A stretch of 60,000 nt of DNA from Membranipora membranacea (lineage: Eukaryota; Bryozoa; Gymnolaemata; Cheilostomatida; Membraniporidae), in NCBI GenBank assembly GCA_914767715.1, contig OU612074.1, positions 5,101,501 through 5,161,500 of the forward strand, in the 5' to 3' direction. The notes beneath the pieces were generated by a model. The model saw only the letters and a program-made list of their open reading frames with translations. It did no database searches and was not told the origin of the DNA. This document shows positions 11,670-23,273 of this stretch, one piece after another; positions within the stretch are counted from its first letter, which is position 1, and each line of letters starts with the position of its first letter. The translations under genes and the position numbers were made by a program.

Positions 11670-14180
11670 TTATTGGCATGTGTAACGTCACCTCATTGTT
11701 GGCTTCATTATAACAGTCAACACCTCGAAAATCTCCTCTGTCCTTAGTTTTGACATAGATTATACTTGCAACTTGTAGAGAAAAAAACAATTTACCATAA
11801 CATAGTATGTGGAAGCTTCAGTGATGCTTAAAATACATTGTGACGTTTTAAAATATATCAATGCTGGGAATAAATTATCATGGAGTTGCAGATTAATAGT
11901 AAAGTTGGGAGGGGATGCTATTTTGAGAAGTTTAGCAACACGTCTGATGTCATTATGAAATATAGCTGGTTTGATGAGCATCTATTTCATAGGATTTAAC
12001 CCAGGGATTAAGATCAAAATAGCTTGAGAGTTTGGCTGAACATGAGCACAGAATGGTTTGAGTGCCAGTCTGATCATTAAATGGCTGTTGCTAATGTGAT
12101 GAACCTGAGAGTTTGTGTACAGTGTATGACGATGAAATAATGTAAACTGATTTTGTGAAGTCAGTAGAAAATACATTCCATAATCATACCTATAATTGAC
12201 CACAGCTGAGAGTGGGTTTCTCATCTTCAAGTAGACTAAACAAAAACCTTCGAAGCCATCATCATCACGGAAAGATAAAATAGTAAATTTAACAGGTAAC
12301 TAATCAAACAGCAAATTCCTCCATGATTTAGCTGTACCCATATAAAGTAACAGTTGGTACCCCTGATGAACTGGTAACTCTCGCAGGTTTAGACGGGCTG
12401 TCATTGCCAACCTATTAAAGCTGAGCATGACATAAGAACAAGCGCAGCTGGATCAGTAACAGGGATCAGAGGTATACTAAAATCATAACTGACTACTATC
12501 AGTGAACAGCTCTCAGAGCCTTATCATTGACGTCCAGTGTTAGTAAGTTGACAGCCATGCAAACATCTATCAGCTCCAAGTATCCTAACATTATCTTATT
12601 AGTTGAAAATCTAACTCTGGAATGAGTATGCAACTACAAAATGCGAATCAACTATCAAATTAGATGCCAATCATCTTCGCACAGCAAAGAAGGAAACACT
12701 AAGATGTTAAAAAGTTTTTCAATTCATTGAATATGGCATTCACCCAACGAAAGATAATATCGTGGGCTGTACTCAGTATCCCGAAATACCCCGCTGTCTA
12801 TATGGGGGATATTTGACTGCTGGGCGTAGAATTTGCAAACACATAAAACCCTTCATGCTTGGGGAGATGATCAAAGCCAAATGTAATTCAGCTTTCTGAG
12901 TCCATGGAAATTAGATGGTTCTGATGTAACCAACTAAATTTGTTCAATACTATGGTTGACACAACAACAAACCCTGAGAAAAAGAAAAGAGGGCACCACA
13001 GACCAGAATTTGATGCTGAGAGGTTCCTTCTTCTCGAGTCTGCTTTACTAGCAATGAATTTCATCAGAACATTCAAATAGGAATGTATTAATGCTCACAC
13101 ACTGACAGTGTGCTATGACCTTATTGCATAAAAAATCAACAAAATAAAAATGTTCCCGTCATAATAGGATGATCGAATAAACACTGATTTCAATATGAAC
13201 ATGCTATTGTAGGGTTGAAAGCAATGATTGACCAAGTGGGGATTAAACGGTGGCAGTACTGAACAGTGGCAGTACTTTAGACATTAGAGTACTTCTACCA
13301 CCATTTTTCTCATTCTAGTGGCGAGTTTTTTGCAAACTTTGAACACTGGTTGGAAGTTATCTCTAGTGATGTTCATTTTATTTATATCTGTAACATCATT
13401 ACTAGGAATCAGGAGTTGTTTGCTTCTTGATATTATTGACACAACTCCAAGTAAATAGTTCAGTTTATAATCTAAACATTTATGTTAGTTAGTCATGCAA
13501 AGGCCTATTCAACTTTACTACATTATATCACCCTCTGCATGATTGAACAGTATTGTTTGGTGCAAAATCGTGTTTTATGGAAGACAGTTTGTGTAGTCGA
13601 TAATTCATCATCCAAGTTAGTCAAACTGACTGAATTATTATTTTCTGAGCTTGTCAGATATCTGATACTTTGGTGAATGCTCTTCTAATATCTGAATGTG
13701 CTTAAATTATTTTGTAGAAAAAAAGTCAATTAATTTAAAAATAATGTCACTACCAGTCAAAATGAAAAACTGTGTTTAATCATACATATATGACAATTCT
13801 GTTTGGTAGCTTGTTCAATCAAATGTATGGGAAATATTAGGTTCATATCCATTGTTCTCATTTTTCTGCCACATGAAAGATTTGTATATTCTCGCTCCGC
13901 AGTAGTGAAGAGACTCAGCTTGTATCAACAGCCTGTTATTTTCCGGCTTTTTAACTTCCCAAATCAAAGAAAAATGCTGTGACAAATTATTGGAGTTTGG
14001 GAGTAATCATAACCAGGAAAGGTACAGCTAAACGGATGGTGTGAACAAAGCAATAGTAGAAGGAGTTGTTCTACTAAAGGGCTGGTACTGCTATTGACAT
14101 TCTATACTTTTGCAGCAGAAGCACCTGCATGGATGACTAAAAATCTCCCAAATACATAAACTCTTAGTGTCATTCGGTTA
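11670..14180. other. Intergenic, no gene seen
   Basis: AT-rich. Apart from the dispersed repeat at 11895-12070 nothing was recognised. ORFs at 11760-12230 and 12888-13076 (minus) have no motif and no plausible splice context. Confidence 0.45.
11895..12070. repeat. Degenerate dispersed repeat, second copy
   Basis: Matches 8436-8580 in short conserved blocks in the same order and orientation. Confidence 0.5.
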
Positions 14181-14184
14181 GCCA

Positions 14185-14380
14185 ATGTGTTGGCTCTGAT
14201 TGGCTGTTGGAAGAAAGCCGATGCCAGACGATAAAGTACTTTCCTGAAAGTACCTAGTAGTATATGGTCAAAGTGAAAGTTTTATTAAATTTCAAAACAC
14301 TAAATTTAAACTGAAACTTTCAGTAATCTGGCATTGACTCTTTTTTCCACCCAACAGCCAATCAAATCAGGTCAACACAT
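14185..14380. mobile_element. MITE-like foldback, about 196 bp
   Basis: The left end, ATGTGTTGGCTCTGATTGGC, pairs with the right end, whose complement reads ATGTGTTGACCTGATTTGAT. Inner segments (AGTACTTTCCTGAAAGTAC; TCAATGCCAG against GATGCCAG) also pair. A related copy at about 38915-39105 shares GTGTTGGCTCTGATTGGCTG and the central CTTTCCTGAAAG, which supports a mobile family. Confidence 0.7.
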
Positions 14381-14516
14381 ATTATGCTATATTCTTACAG
14401 AATTTAAAGATTTTGTTATTCAATCTGCTAAACTTTTGAACGTATTGTGCATGTTATAAGATCACCTGGTAATCTATGAAATCAAAGTGGAGTGTATCAG
14501 AGTCTGGATCTTGAAC

Positions 14517-16357
14517 TTAGAAAGCTGCAATATCAGCGATACGACGGTCCTGAGTCTGTCGGAAGTCACTGCGTTCTCTATTGCAAGGATTATAGAACCC
14601 TGAAAATGTAAGAAGAAATAACTGTGAAAGATGATCGGATAAACAAACACAGATCGTATTGTAACACACAAACAAACTTGCTTTATCTACCTGATATGAC
14701 TGAATGTGACATTCAAGCCTAGCACTAACTAAATAAGTGAGCGGTGTGAGAGATGGCAGATCATTGCCACATGATAAAACTTACCGGGGCCCAAACAGTC
14801 CAGTCCAGATGTTCTGAGGCGTAAGAATAACACTTTATTGTCTTCAAGAAAATATGTTTATACCAGTAATCACCACTGAAATAGAGAATCAGTAGTTAAT
14901 TTATCAAATAATTGATTAATTAATAAACCAGTATATCAATGTCATTCTGATATTATGTGTCCTGAAAGTTTCTTCTTGTTGCAGGAGTCAATGTTGATTT
15001 AGATGCAAATAGTGCTCTGCATTGAAAAATCAAAGGTATTTAAATGTTATGTAAAGAAGAATGTAAAAGGTTACTTGCAACAGAATAACGCCGATAAATG
15101 TCAACATTACCTTGCATTCTTGTCTCCAAATCATTGATGTATGTCAATGTAATTTGGCCTTGGAAACAATACATTACTTCTTCTCCGTTGGCCAATGTAA
15201 TGTTGTCAGTATTGTTAAACTTGACTATAGCCCTAAGAGGTTCAGAGCTCTATTCTGCATGAGAAAAAGCGGATCAATAAAATGACGATAAATCTCTTCT
15301 CCATCTTCCACAATAATTAGTAAATTATTAATTTACTCATGGAAAGTAGAATCGTTAAATTATAGTCATATCCAACCACAAGGATTGATGTGTGTACGAA
15401 AGACAGTCTCAAGCAGCCATTCACACATTTAAATATTGTTACAGTTCAACTATCAAACAACACCGTTGACATTCAATTGTCAGATTTATTTGCTCTGAAG
15501 AATACATTCAATTTACAGAGCGACAGGTCAAATAAATTTGAATACTCACTCAAACAGGAGGCAGCTGGCTGCAGCTCAAACGGATTCAGCCATGCTTTAC
15601 CGACTGAAACATGATAACAGAATAACAATGCTACCCATAAACCAAAGCCCAAAACACTGCATTTACAAAAAACTTTTGTAAAGCAGAGAACTATAAATGT
15701 AAACGACAAACATTATTTGAAGTTTTGTTTTCTGGCCTGCAAAAATAAATTTGTAAAGTTGATAGTTTTAGAATTCATCATACCTACCATCTGTTGTGAA
15801 AGTCAGCACTGTAACTTCCAAGACTATTTGAAGTACCAAGTTCATGGTTCAGCCGATACATAGATACTCCATCTGAGTAATCTGGAAATATCGACGCATG
15901 AATTTTACAATAATGCTATCAGAATATTGGGGGGTTTTCTAAAATATGGCTGTATGTGTACCCTCAAGCCCTTGATCATCTCAATGGGTGTTGTTTTTTC
16001 AGCAAAAGTTGTATGAGGTATGTATTATACATACCGAGAGCAGAATAAGAAATGTGTACAAGGAGAATTTGGCTAAAGCGAGACAAATGGCTTGAATTTT
16101 GTTTCAGAACAGTCACATACTGTTTTCTGATAATAAAACATGATCCGAACACAACTTTTGATTGTGAAATGATGTTATTTCCGGTACTCATGGAAGCTGC
16201 TGCTTAGCACTGAAAATTTTTACTGACAATATGACTAACCTGCTGAGAACTCTGACGCTAAGTGAGAGACTGGTCCGCTGTTAGGCCCTTGAATATTTGC
16301 TATACTAATGTTTATGTTATATTTTAACTCAGCACATCGATATGTTTCTTTTTCTTT
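14517..16357 (-). CDS. Unidentified multi-exon gene (partial model, 5' end not found)
   Basis: Four minus-strand exons have open frames and reasonable splice sites. 16240-16357 enters in phase 0 after TTTTTCAG and reads KEKETYRCAELKYNI; its donor is GTTAGT. 15788-15881 continues in phase and reads YSDGVSMYRLNHELG with HNRW at its end; its donor is GTAGGT. 15111-15249 reads EPLRAIVKFNNTDN and EEVMYCFQGQITLTY; its donor is GTAATG. 14517-14599 is in phase, reads FYNPCNRERSDFRQTQDRR, and ends in TAA. The first-second and third-fourth joins are in phase. The second-third join is not settled: the best acceptor (CAG at about 15255) leads to a stop, and using TAG or TAGAG a few bases on leaves phase uncertain, so an exon may be missing or the gene damaged. 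No signal peptide or start codon was found, and I do not recognise the family. Confidence 0.45.
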
Positions 16358-17074
16358 CTGAAAAATTGTTGCTGTATTATCACGACTTCAGTGACAAGAC
16401 TGGTGTTAAAGTTGTGGATGCTCACAATTGATCTATTTTTAGGTTCTTATTATGTCATTAGTGATCATATAAAACATTAAAGCAAATAAAGTGGCAGTTT
16501 GACCTTGCCAATGCACAACGCTCACTGCCATGATAATCAATTTATAGAGACACACTAACCTCACTATAGTTCTTCCGAGAAGGAGTAAATAAATTAAAAG
16601 GTATTATGTATACCTGTTCTGTGACTATACAGAAGGTTATCGACTCACTTATCTTAAACTGGTATAATGCTACTTAAGAGTCATGAAGTAGCAACTTATG
16701 TGTTAGACTACCTGGATACATAAAGAGGTATTGACTGAACAATGATCTCCCCTTTTCATTGTAGCTGTGTTGCTGGCTATATACTTCAACGTGAGGTGAT
16801 TTTGTTGAATATTAATTATTGATAACTTTTGTGATATAGTTGTGTGTGTGTTGTGTGCCCTTGATTCACAAGGAGACAATCCAAAAATAAGCCTCGGAGT
16901 GAAATGTGCAATGAGTGTAGATAATCAATTGTTTCAACTATCAAACTATGCTAAGCAATGTTATAAACTGAATCAAAATATGTTTGCTTAAAAAATACAT
17001 AATTATAAGATATGCGTCTTTTTTTTCAGTATTAGAGTAGAAAAATTTAGACAGGAATAGTATCTATTGGATTA

Positions 17075-20000
17075 TCACTCCCATCCTATAACTTCTATCT
17101 CATAAGCATTGAAGAAGCCAGTATCCAGCATACCTATAGAAACGTATCTCCCGTACATCCGCTGGGAGCAGTCAAACTGCTGTACTAGATCAGGCGCTCC
17201 TTGTATATACTTGCAGACATCAGGACCCTCTGTATTCAGCGTTGTGTTAGCATGATCAGATACCATGACAACTACATTCCTAAATACTTCTGCAATCAAC
17301 AATAACAGATAACTAGACTGTGACCTCAGAACCTGAGAATCAACAGTAAGGATTGTCTCAAGCAAAACATATCTGGCTGCTACCGCTTTCACTGCCATGG
17401 TGTTATTGATTCGAGGCTAGGGTTAACATACACTCATGCCTCACAGCGTCACTGGCCAAGTATTAATGGATGAGGCACTCCTCAAGAAATGCAATGAGGA
17501 GATCCAGAGTGGGAGTTACCGATAAGGTATTGTTGTGAAGACGGTAAAGTTGAAATGGTAGTCAAATGGACTTTCACCATGGTCGATGTGTAAAAACAAA
17601 ATAAAAAATTGAGCAGTTTCAATATTTTTCAGAATAGTTATTCAAATCTGGTGAATACTGAATCACAAGTAGCTCGACAAGAATATAGGGGTTCAACTCT
17701 TAGCCATGCTAGATACACTGGCGCTGTTGGAGTTACAGACATGCAAGATTATTATATCAATGGCATTAGCCTGAAATCCACAGATGAAATCAAGCAGCAA
17801 TTTAATGAATCAGAGACACGTACCCATACATTCCCCCCATTTTCCATCCTGTCCATAGTTGCTTGTTGTAGCACACCAAGGTTTATCATGATTCATATCA
17901 GTACATCCATTGTAAGTCACTTCTTCATAAGTAAATGGGAAAACACAGCGGGCTCCATTCCCTGTACCACCCACTGTCATACCTGTAAAGGGATGCACAT
18001 CTTACAAACATGGCAATCACAATGCATGGTTGGATTTGGTAGGATCACAAAACAATATGGATTTTAGATGGATTTATTTTTGTGACCATGGAGCATTTGA
18101 CTGCGAACACATTTCATGTTACTATGTTAGAGGTGCATTATTAGTTTGTTTCATATAATGCGTACAACTTCAACAAACTGCAATCAATTTTGAATGGTTT
18201 TGCTTCATGCTTACACTGTTGCAGTTTCTAAAGGGTTCAGAATAGATCGACAAATGCAACGAGTTAATTGATTATAAACAGCCTTCAGATGTGATCCGAA
18301 AATAATTGTTACACCCAATACATTCAGCTCACTGACCTGTAAAGTCTCCATTGACAGCAAATCTGTTCCAGACTTTGACAGCTTTGATGCACCTGCTCTC
18401 CCCCAGGTCTATTTGTATCCATGGATTAGTTTCTCTCTGAGTGTGTGCCATGTCATGGGCGAATGAATACACCCCATTCACTGCGGCTCTACCGGGGTAA
18501 CATATATGTGGAGCATGTTGATCGCAGTAGGTACTAGACATAGTGACCACTTTACCTGCAATAAGTTGTTTGGTCAATTCATTAATGGGTACCAAATACA
18601 ACACCATGGCAATCTCTAGGATTGCTAATGACGTAATGATAAACAGCTAGCTGAGAATAATATTGTAGTGAAACAGAAATCTACTTTTGGAAATTAAAGA
18701 AAAACACTGACATTCACTTTACTAAGGAAGGTCGTTGACCCATTCACTGTGATTTCCTGTTCGATCATGAGAGCCTGCATCTTTGCACATCAATCCTGTC
18801 AATTGTGTCAAAACTATAGAAAACAACCAGTATAGCATAGGACAGCTCCAATGATTTTGTTCGTTTAGATGTTTTACATTTTTTCTCACCCCGTGCGAGT
18901 TGGTTGGTCTTCCTATGGTCCCCATAACCCTCACAGCTGCAGTTTATACTGGTGAAGCTTTCGTAGCACAGCATGTTACCACAACCCCCGTTATTATAAT
19001 AGCAATCTAACACTGAAGTCAGAAATAAAACAACAACAAGCAATCAGAATATAGAATGGTCACACAAAAAACTATATTTAGCAGAATTTGTTAGAAATGA
19101 GGAAGTCATGAAGTGAGGCAAAACCTCTAGAAAATGGAAACAAGGAAGATAAAATGTTGATTGAGGTGTCAGACAAGTTGCACGCACGACTCATTGCCTT
19201 AGAATTGAATAGACTTATTGGTTCACAACAGGCAGATCACAAAGCAAATAGGGTTGTCTCAGGAGTTGTCCCTTATTATAAGGGACGCTGAAAAGATGAG
19301 GCCAAAAACTTGCACTTGTTTATATATTTTAATATTAGCAGATCACAGTTAATGGTCTGGTTTCAGGGAAATAAAGATAGGATCTGCTTCTTTCATCCCT
19401 TAAGAAATTTTGCAAAAGTTTGGTCTCATCAGTATGATAAGGGGAGATTACTCCACAAATCACAACACATTATTGTATAAACAGAGACTATAAACAGTGT
19501 CTCTAGCATATGATAATCAGGATTCATTCATATGTTCTTACCGGGAGGTGAAGGGGATATGCTTGCATTCTTGCCATCACCTACATGTCTTGAGTCATCA
19601 TCATGGCCGTATAACTGATTTAATCGAGCCCACATTGCTGGCTTCTCGACTTCAACATGGGGGATGTTTTTATATGCTACAAAGAATATTGAATGTTGGT
19701 GAGTTTAGACTAGAGGTTGGTAGTACAGACCTTACAACATGAGTGCATGATTGACAGGCCACATAGTACTGCGGATACCTAATAATAAGGTTAACTGATA
19801 ATGTATACGCAATTTTTTAACACATTTTTTCAGCGGACTTGCCAAGTAGCACGGTAAGATCATAGAGATCATGAGATGCTATCAGCAGTGATCTAAGTAG
19901 GCTTCTTGCTTCGCGGGTACTCTAATCGCTGGGTCAACAGTGGCTATTATGCAGCCCATAGAGAATTTTTTTGTAATATTTTTTATAAATTATGGATATC

Positions 20001-20944
20001 TATGCTTGCCAAGCACAACATTTATGCAGAAATATAGATATTTCAATAGGCAAAAGCGCGACCTGTTCCACTGTAATAACCATACGCAGTAGCTCTCAAC
20101 TGGTATGAGATTTTACATTGATTATCAATAATCAATTTTATTATAGTGGAACAGGTCGGCTTTTGCCTAATATAATGATAATATCATCGATATCTGGTTT
20201 TCCCCCAATTTTTTGCACAGAATCCAGTGAGAACTGTGTTTTAAAAGTTCCCATGTGTGTATTTTTTGTGGGTATTCAGTTACCACCATTTCCCACTCAC
20301 TTCTCACACTGGTTATCAGATGTCTCCTCCCCACTCATCAACACTCAATACTTTAGAGGAGTATTTGTTGTTCTAACACAACAGGTTTGCATAATATATC
20401 CCATAATGCAACATTCACAACTGAATATTACAGTAATGGTACCGATCAGTTGGAGTAGGAGATGGCTCAGAGTCCCCTGTCTTTAACATGCAAATGTTGA
20501 AGGTTGTGGGTTTGAACCCAACTGCACTCCATCAATTACTGGGGTTTGGTTGTCCCCCAGGTGTGCTCTGACCTGCCTGCAAATCAAGAGCAATCCGGCG
20601 CAGATGTTGCTGACGCACCTCTAAGGCAACTAATATTTCTGGATGTTGCGTGTGTGTTAATATTTAATCAATCAGCAGAAGTTTATACTGACTTGGGTGT
20701 GGTGAGGGATAAGAATCCATGATGATGACCACTTACCTAATGAGGATAGAGCTATAGCTGTTATCCCAGTGATCAAACACACACAGAGCACAACTCCTAA
20801 TGTAATTTTCAAGGCGTGTCTTCTCAAGAACCAACCACAAAGACCCGCCTGTGATCTCTTGTTGTTGTCGAGCTTATCATACGGGACGGTAATAGACCCC
20901 GCCTTACCAGCGTATGACACCGAGTTAATAACAGAGGAGCTCAT
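17075..20944 (-). CDS. Type II membrane protein: stalk, EGF and fucolectin-type (F5/8C) domain with optional FN2 exon
   Basis: Six minus-strand exons, every junction in phase 1: 20737-20944, 19542-19676, 18890-19012, 18337-18555, 17824-17982 (FN2) and 17075-17289. With FN2 the product is 352 residues, without it 299. Residues 1-46 are a cytoplasmic tail with a YDKL (YxxL-type) motif at 22-25. Residues 47-69 are one membrane helix (VVLCVCLITGITAIAL) with no signal peptide. Residues 70-114 are a stalk with an NAS glycosylation site. An EGF-like segment with five visible cysteines follows (LDCYYNNGGC, then NCSCEGYG). Residues 156-228 start a fucolectin/tachylectin-type domain (WIQIDLGESRCIKAVKVWNR), completed by the last exon (EVFRNVVVMVSDH, YEIEVIG). 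A role in extracellular glycan binding is inferred from the family. The start is the first ATG of the exon carrying the tail and helix. Confidence 0.8.
17824..17982 (-). other. Phase 1-1 cassette exon encoding a fibronectin type II domain
   Basis: This 159-nt exon has an acceptor (TTTACAG) and donor (GGTACGT) and adds 53 codons without shifting the frame. It reads RCVFPFTYEEVTYNGC, then WCATTSNYGQDGKWGEC: the four cysteines and aromatic residues of an FN2 collagen-binding-type module. It lies in the intron between the two halves of the lectin domain, same strand and same phase. Including it would insert FN2 in a loop between NGDFT and EVFRN. Confidence 0.8.
20047..20169. mobile_element. Short TIR element (MITE), 123 bp
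   Basis: TAGGCAAAAGCGCGACCTGT at the left is mirrored at the right, where the complement reads TTAGGCAAAAGCCGACCTGT; pairing extends through TTCCACTGTAATAA. It sits in the first intron of the lectin gene. Confidence 0.75.
20435..20645 (+). mobile_element. tRNA-derived SINE, copy 1
   Basis: A box A-like GATGGCTCAGAG and box B-like GGGTTTGAACCC are followed by a body reading CAGGTGTGCTCTGACCTGCC. The copy at 30115-30385 shares the tRNA-like head and this body. It lies in intron 1 of the lectin gene, opposite strand. Confidence 0.75.
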
Positions 20945-21259
20945 CGCTATTGCCTGACTCGCTTTCTGCTAAAAAATAAAAAAACTGGACAATAAAACAG
21001 TGAAGGATGCAACGACCACAGGATGTATGGCGTTGAAAACCCATCCGGATGCTTATTTGGCAACCGCTGGTTGTCCCCGTGGACGTGGAACAAAAAGGCA
21101 ACTGGTTGGAATTCTGTGGGCATCTTCGCACTAGTTGAGGATTGTTGTAGATGCTCATCATCTGAGAAACAAACCAACCGGAATCTTGTTGTTAGAGCAA
21201 ATTTAACTGCTCCAAGCCCATCAGATGAGTATTTGGCAGCCAACAGTTTGTCTTTCTAA
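20945..21259. other. Locally GC-richer segment, open in several frames, status unclear
   Basis: Directly upstream of the lectin-gene ATG. Minus-strand frames of 78 and 98 codons and a plus frame of 78 overlap here. None shows a domain. It may be 5' UTR or promoter of the lectin gene, or a 5' exon of something else. Confidence 0.3.
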
Positions 21260-22360
21260 CATTCACAATTTTCTTAGCCATCGGTTAAAGTCTAAAGTTC
21301 CCTTGCAGATAGTTTTCATCAAGTTGTTCTTGCCAATTGTTTAACAGACACTTTGCAAAAGAGGCTTTGAAGGTTGTGCATCATTAGGAGACACCATAGC
21401 TAGTCCTTACTTGATGTTGCTGACTACACTGAAAGACTAACCTGATCTCAGATAATAGCAGAAGCCAACGCTGTGTTCCCTCTAGTTGGATTATTGTATA
21501 GTCTAAACCTTACTTAGTGTCTGCAGCTGTACGCCAACAGCCCGATCAGGTTTTAACTCTGGCCGGTAATGTTTTCATTATTGCGTCTTATTCACTTCTG
21601 TGCATATCCCCCAAGTATACAAGGAAATTTTGAGTTTCCAGGAAAAACATCAAATAATTGATCTCTGACCTCTCACTTTATTATGTATATAATTTATACT
21701 GTTTCAACAGGCTGCTAAATAACGAGTAAACAATGATTTAATTATCTAAACAGCAGCAACTTTGACAGTCTGCTGTCAATTTGACATCTGACTAGCCACA
21801 ATGATGCTCATGAATAATCATTATGTTGTAAGATTATCAGAGTAACAGTAAAAATTTTATTTTAATTAATGACATGACATGATCAATTGTGTCACTCTCG
21901 GTCATCGAACAATGATAGGAAGATAATCTTGAATAATTTAGCCTAGTTGTGTCTAAACTTAGTGTTCTGGGTCATGACCCATAGGCCCCCCCCCCCAACA
22001 ACCTATATAATGAACCATGAGTACACCCTCACGAAAAAGGGTACATATTACATAAGACAGGGTTCTTATTTGTTCAGATGGAAAGTATCTTAGGGTACAG
22101 ACAGGCACCCTATGCAGCAGACCCCTAAGGGTCTATATTATGTACCCTACAAAATTACATAATATAACAATGAATCTAAAATATGACATGACATTGATAC
22201 ATCAATCCAATATATCATTATGTGTGCTAATATACTGTAAGCTGGGACCCTTTTAGTACCATAGTATTACAATTAGCAAACTATCAGCGAAAATTTACCT
22301 GTACCATAGTGCAAAGCGTAGCATCATCTAACATGATGTTATTATCTGTTGGTATTAATT
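21260..22360. other. Intergenic, no gene seen
   Basis: AT-rich with a run of 13-14 C near 21987. No exon recognised. Confidence 0.5.
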
Positions 22361-22406
22361 AGGAATACAACAAAGTTGTATTTCTTTTGTTTTAGTTGAG
22401 TTTATT

Positions 22407-23273
22407 AGTCATACAACTTTTAGTTGTATGACTCTTGTTTTAGTTGAGTTTATTATTATTATTCGTCTCGCAACACTTTTTGTAGCTTTTATAAGTCAAG
22501 AACTACCTGACAGAATTTGCTGTTACTTGGTCACAACATAGTTCCATATGTTTAGATGAGAAATTGCAAAATGGATTTTTAAAATGTTATGTAATACTTG
22601 CTAATTACACTAATTAGTGAAGGAGGTTTTGCCTTTTTTAACGTTTTTACCCAATTTCATTCTGCTATATGTCAATAACTACTTGGCAGAATTCGATGAT
22701 ATATGGTCACAACATAGTCCCATATGTCAAGATGAGAAATTGCAAAACGAAATTTTGAAATGTTATGTAATATTTACTAATTACACTAATTAGTGGAGGA
22801 TGGTTTTTCGATTTTCTTTTGGTGATATCTTGAGAACAAATCATGCGATTGAGTTGAAACTTAGGATATAGGGGTTATGGCATATACCGAATCTTATGAC
22901 ATTGTCATTTTTAGTGTCACATGACCCGATATCCAAAATGGCCGCCAAAAACAAGAAGTGGCTGCCGATTAACAGTTCTTATCATGCGATTGAGTTCAAA
23001 CTTTGGATATGGGGGTTTTGACATATACCGAATCTTATGACACCATTAATTTTAAGGTCACATGACCCGATATCCAAAATGGCCGCCATGAACAGGAAGT
23101 GGCTGTCGATTAACAGTTCTTATCATGCGATTGAGTTAAAACTTGGGATAAGGGGGTTTTCACATATACCGAATCTTATAATGTCATCAATTTTGATGTC
23201 ACATGAACTTGAAAATCATTATGGTCGGTTGTATGACTTCATATTTGCTGGCAAATATTTTTACCGTTTCTAG
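22407..23273 (+). mobile_element. Helentron-like element A, nested
   Basis: Starts AGTCATACAACTTTTAGTTG (palindrome) right after TTTATT. It ends with a matching GTTGTATGACTT, a hairpin ATATTTGC-TG-GCAAATAT (23241-23258) and CTAG at 23270-23273, followed by TTATTATT. It contains three 142-bp units. Its subterminal repeat differs from that of B and C (GACT instead of TCCT), and the change is matched at both ends, which supports this delimitation. Confidence 0.65.

Noticed and set aside
15545-15607. Candidate minus exon reading GKAWLNPFELQPAASC
   Set aside because: It has a good acceptor and donor, but its phase (1-1) cannot join the neighbouring exons of the orphan gene, so it was left out of the model.
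17609-18067. 152-codon plus-strand ORF
   Set aside because: Antisense shadow of the FN2 exon on the minus strand.
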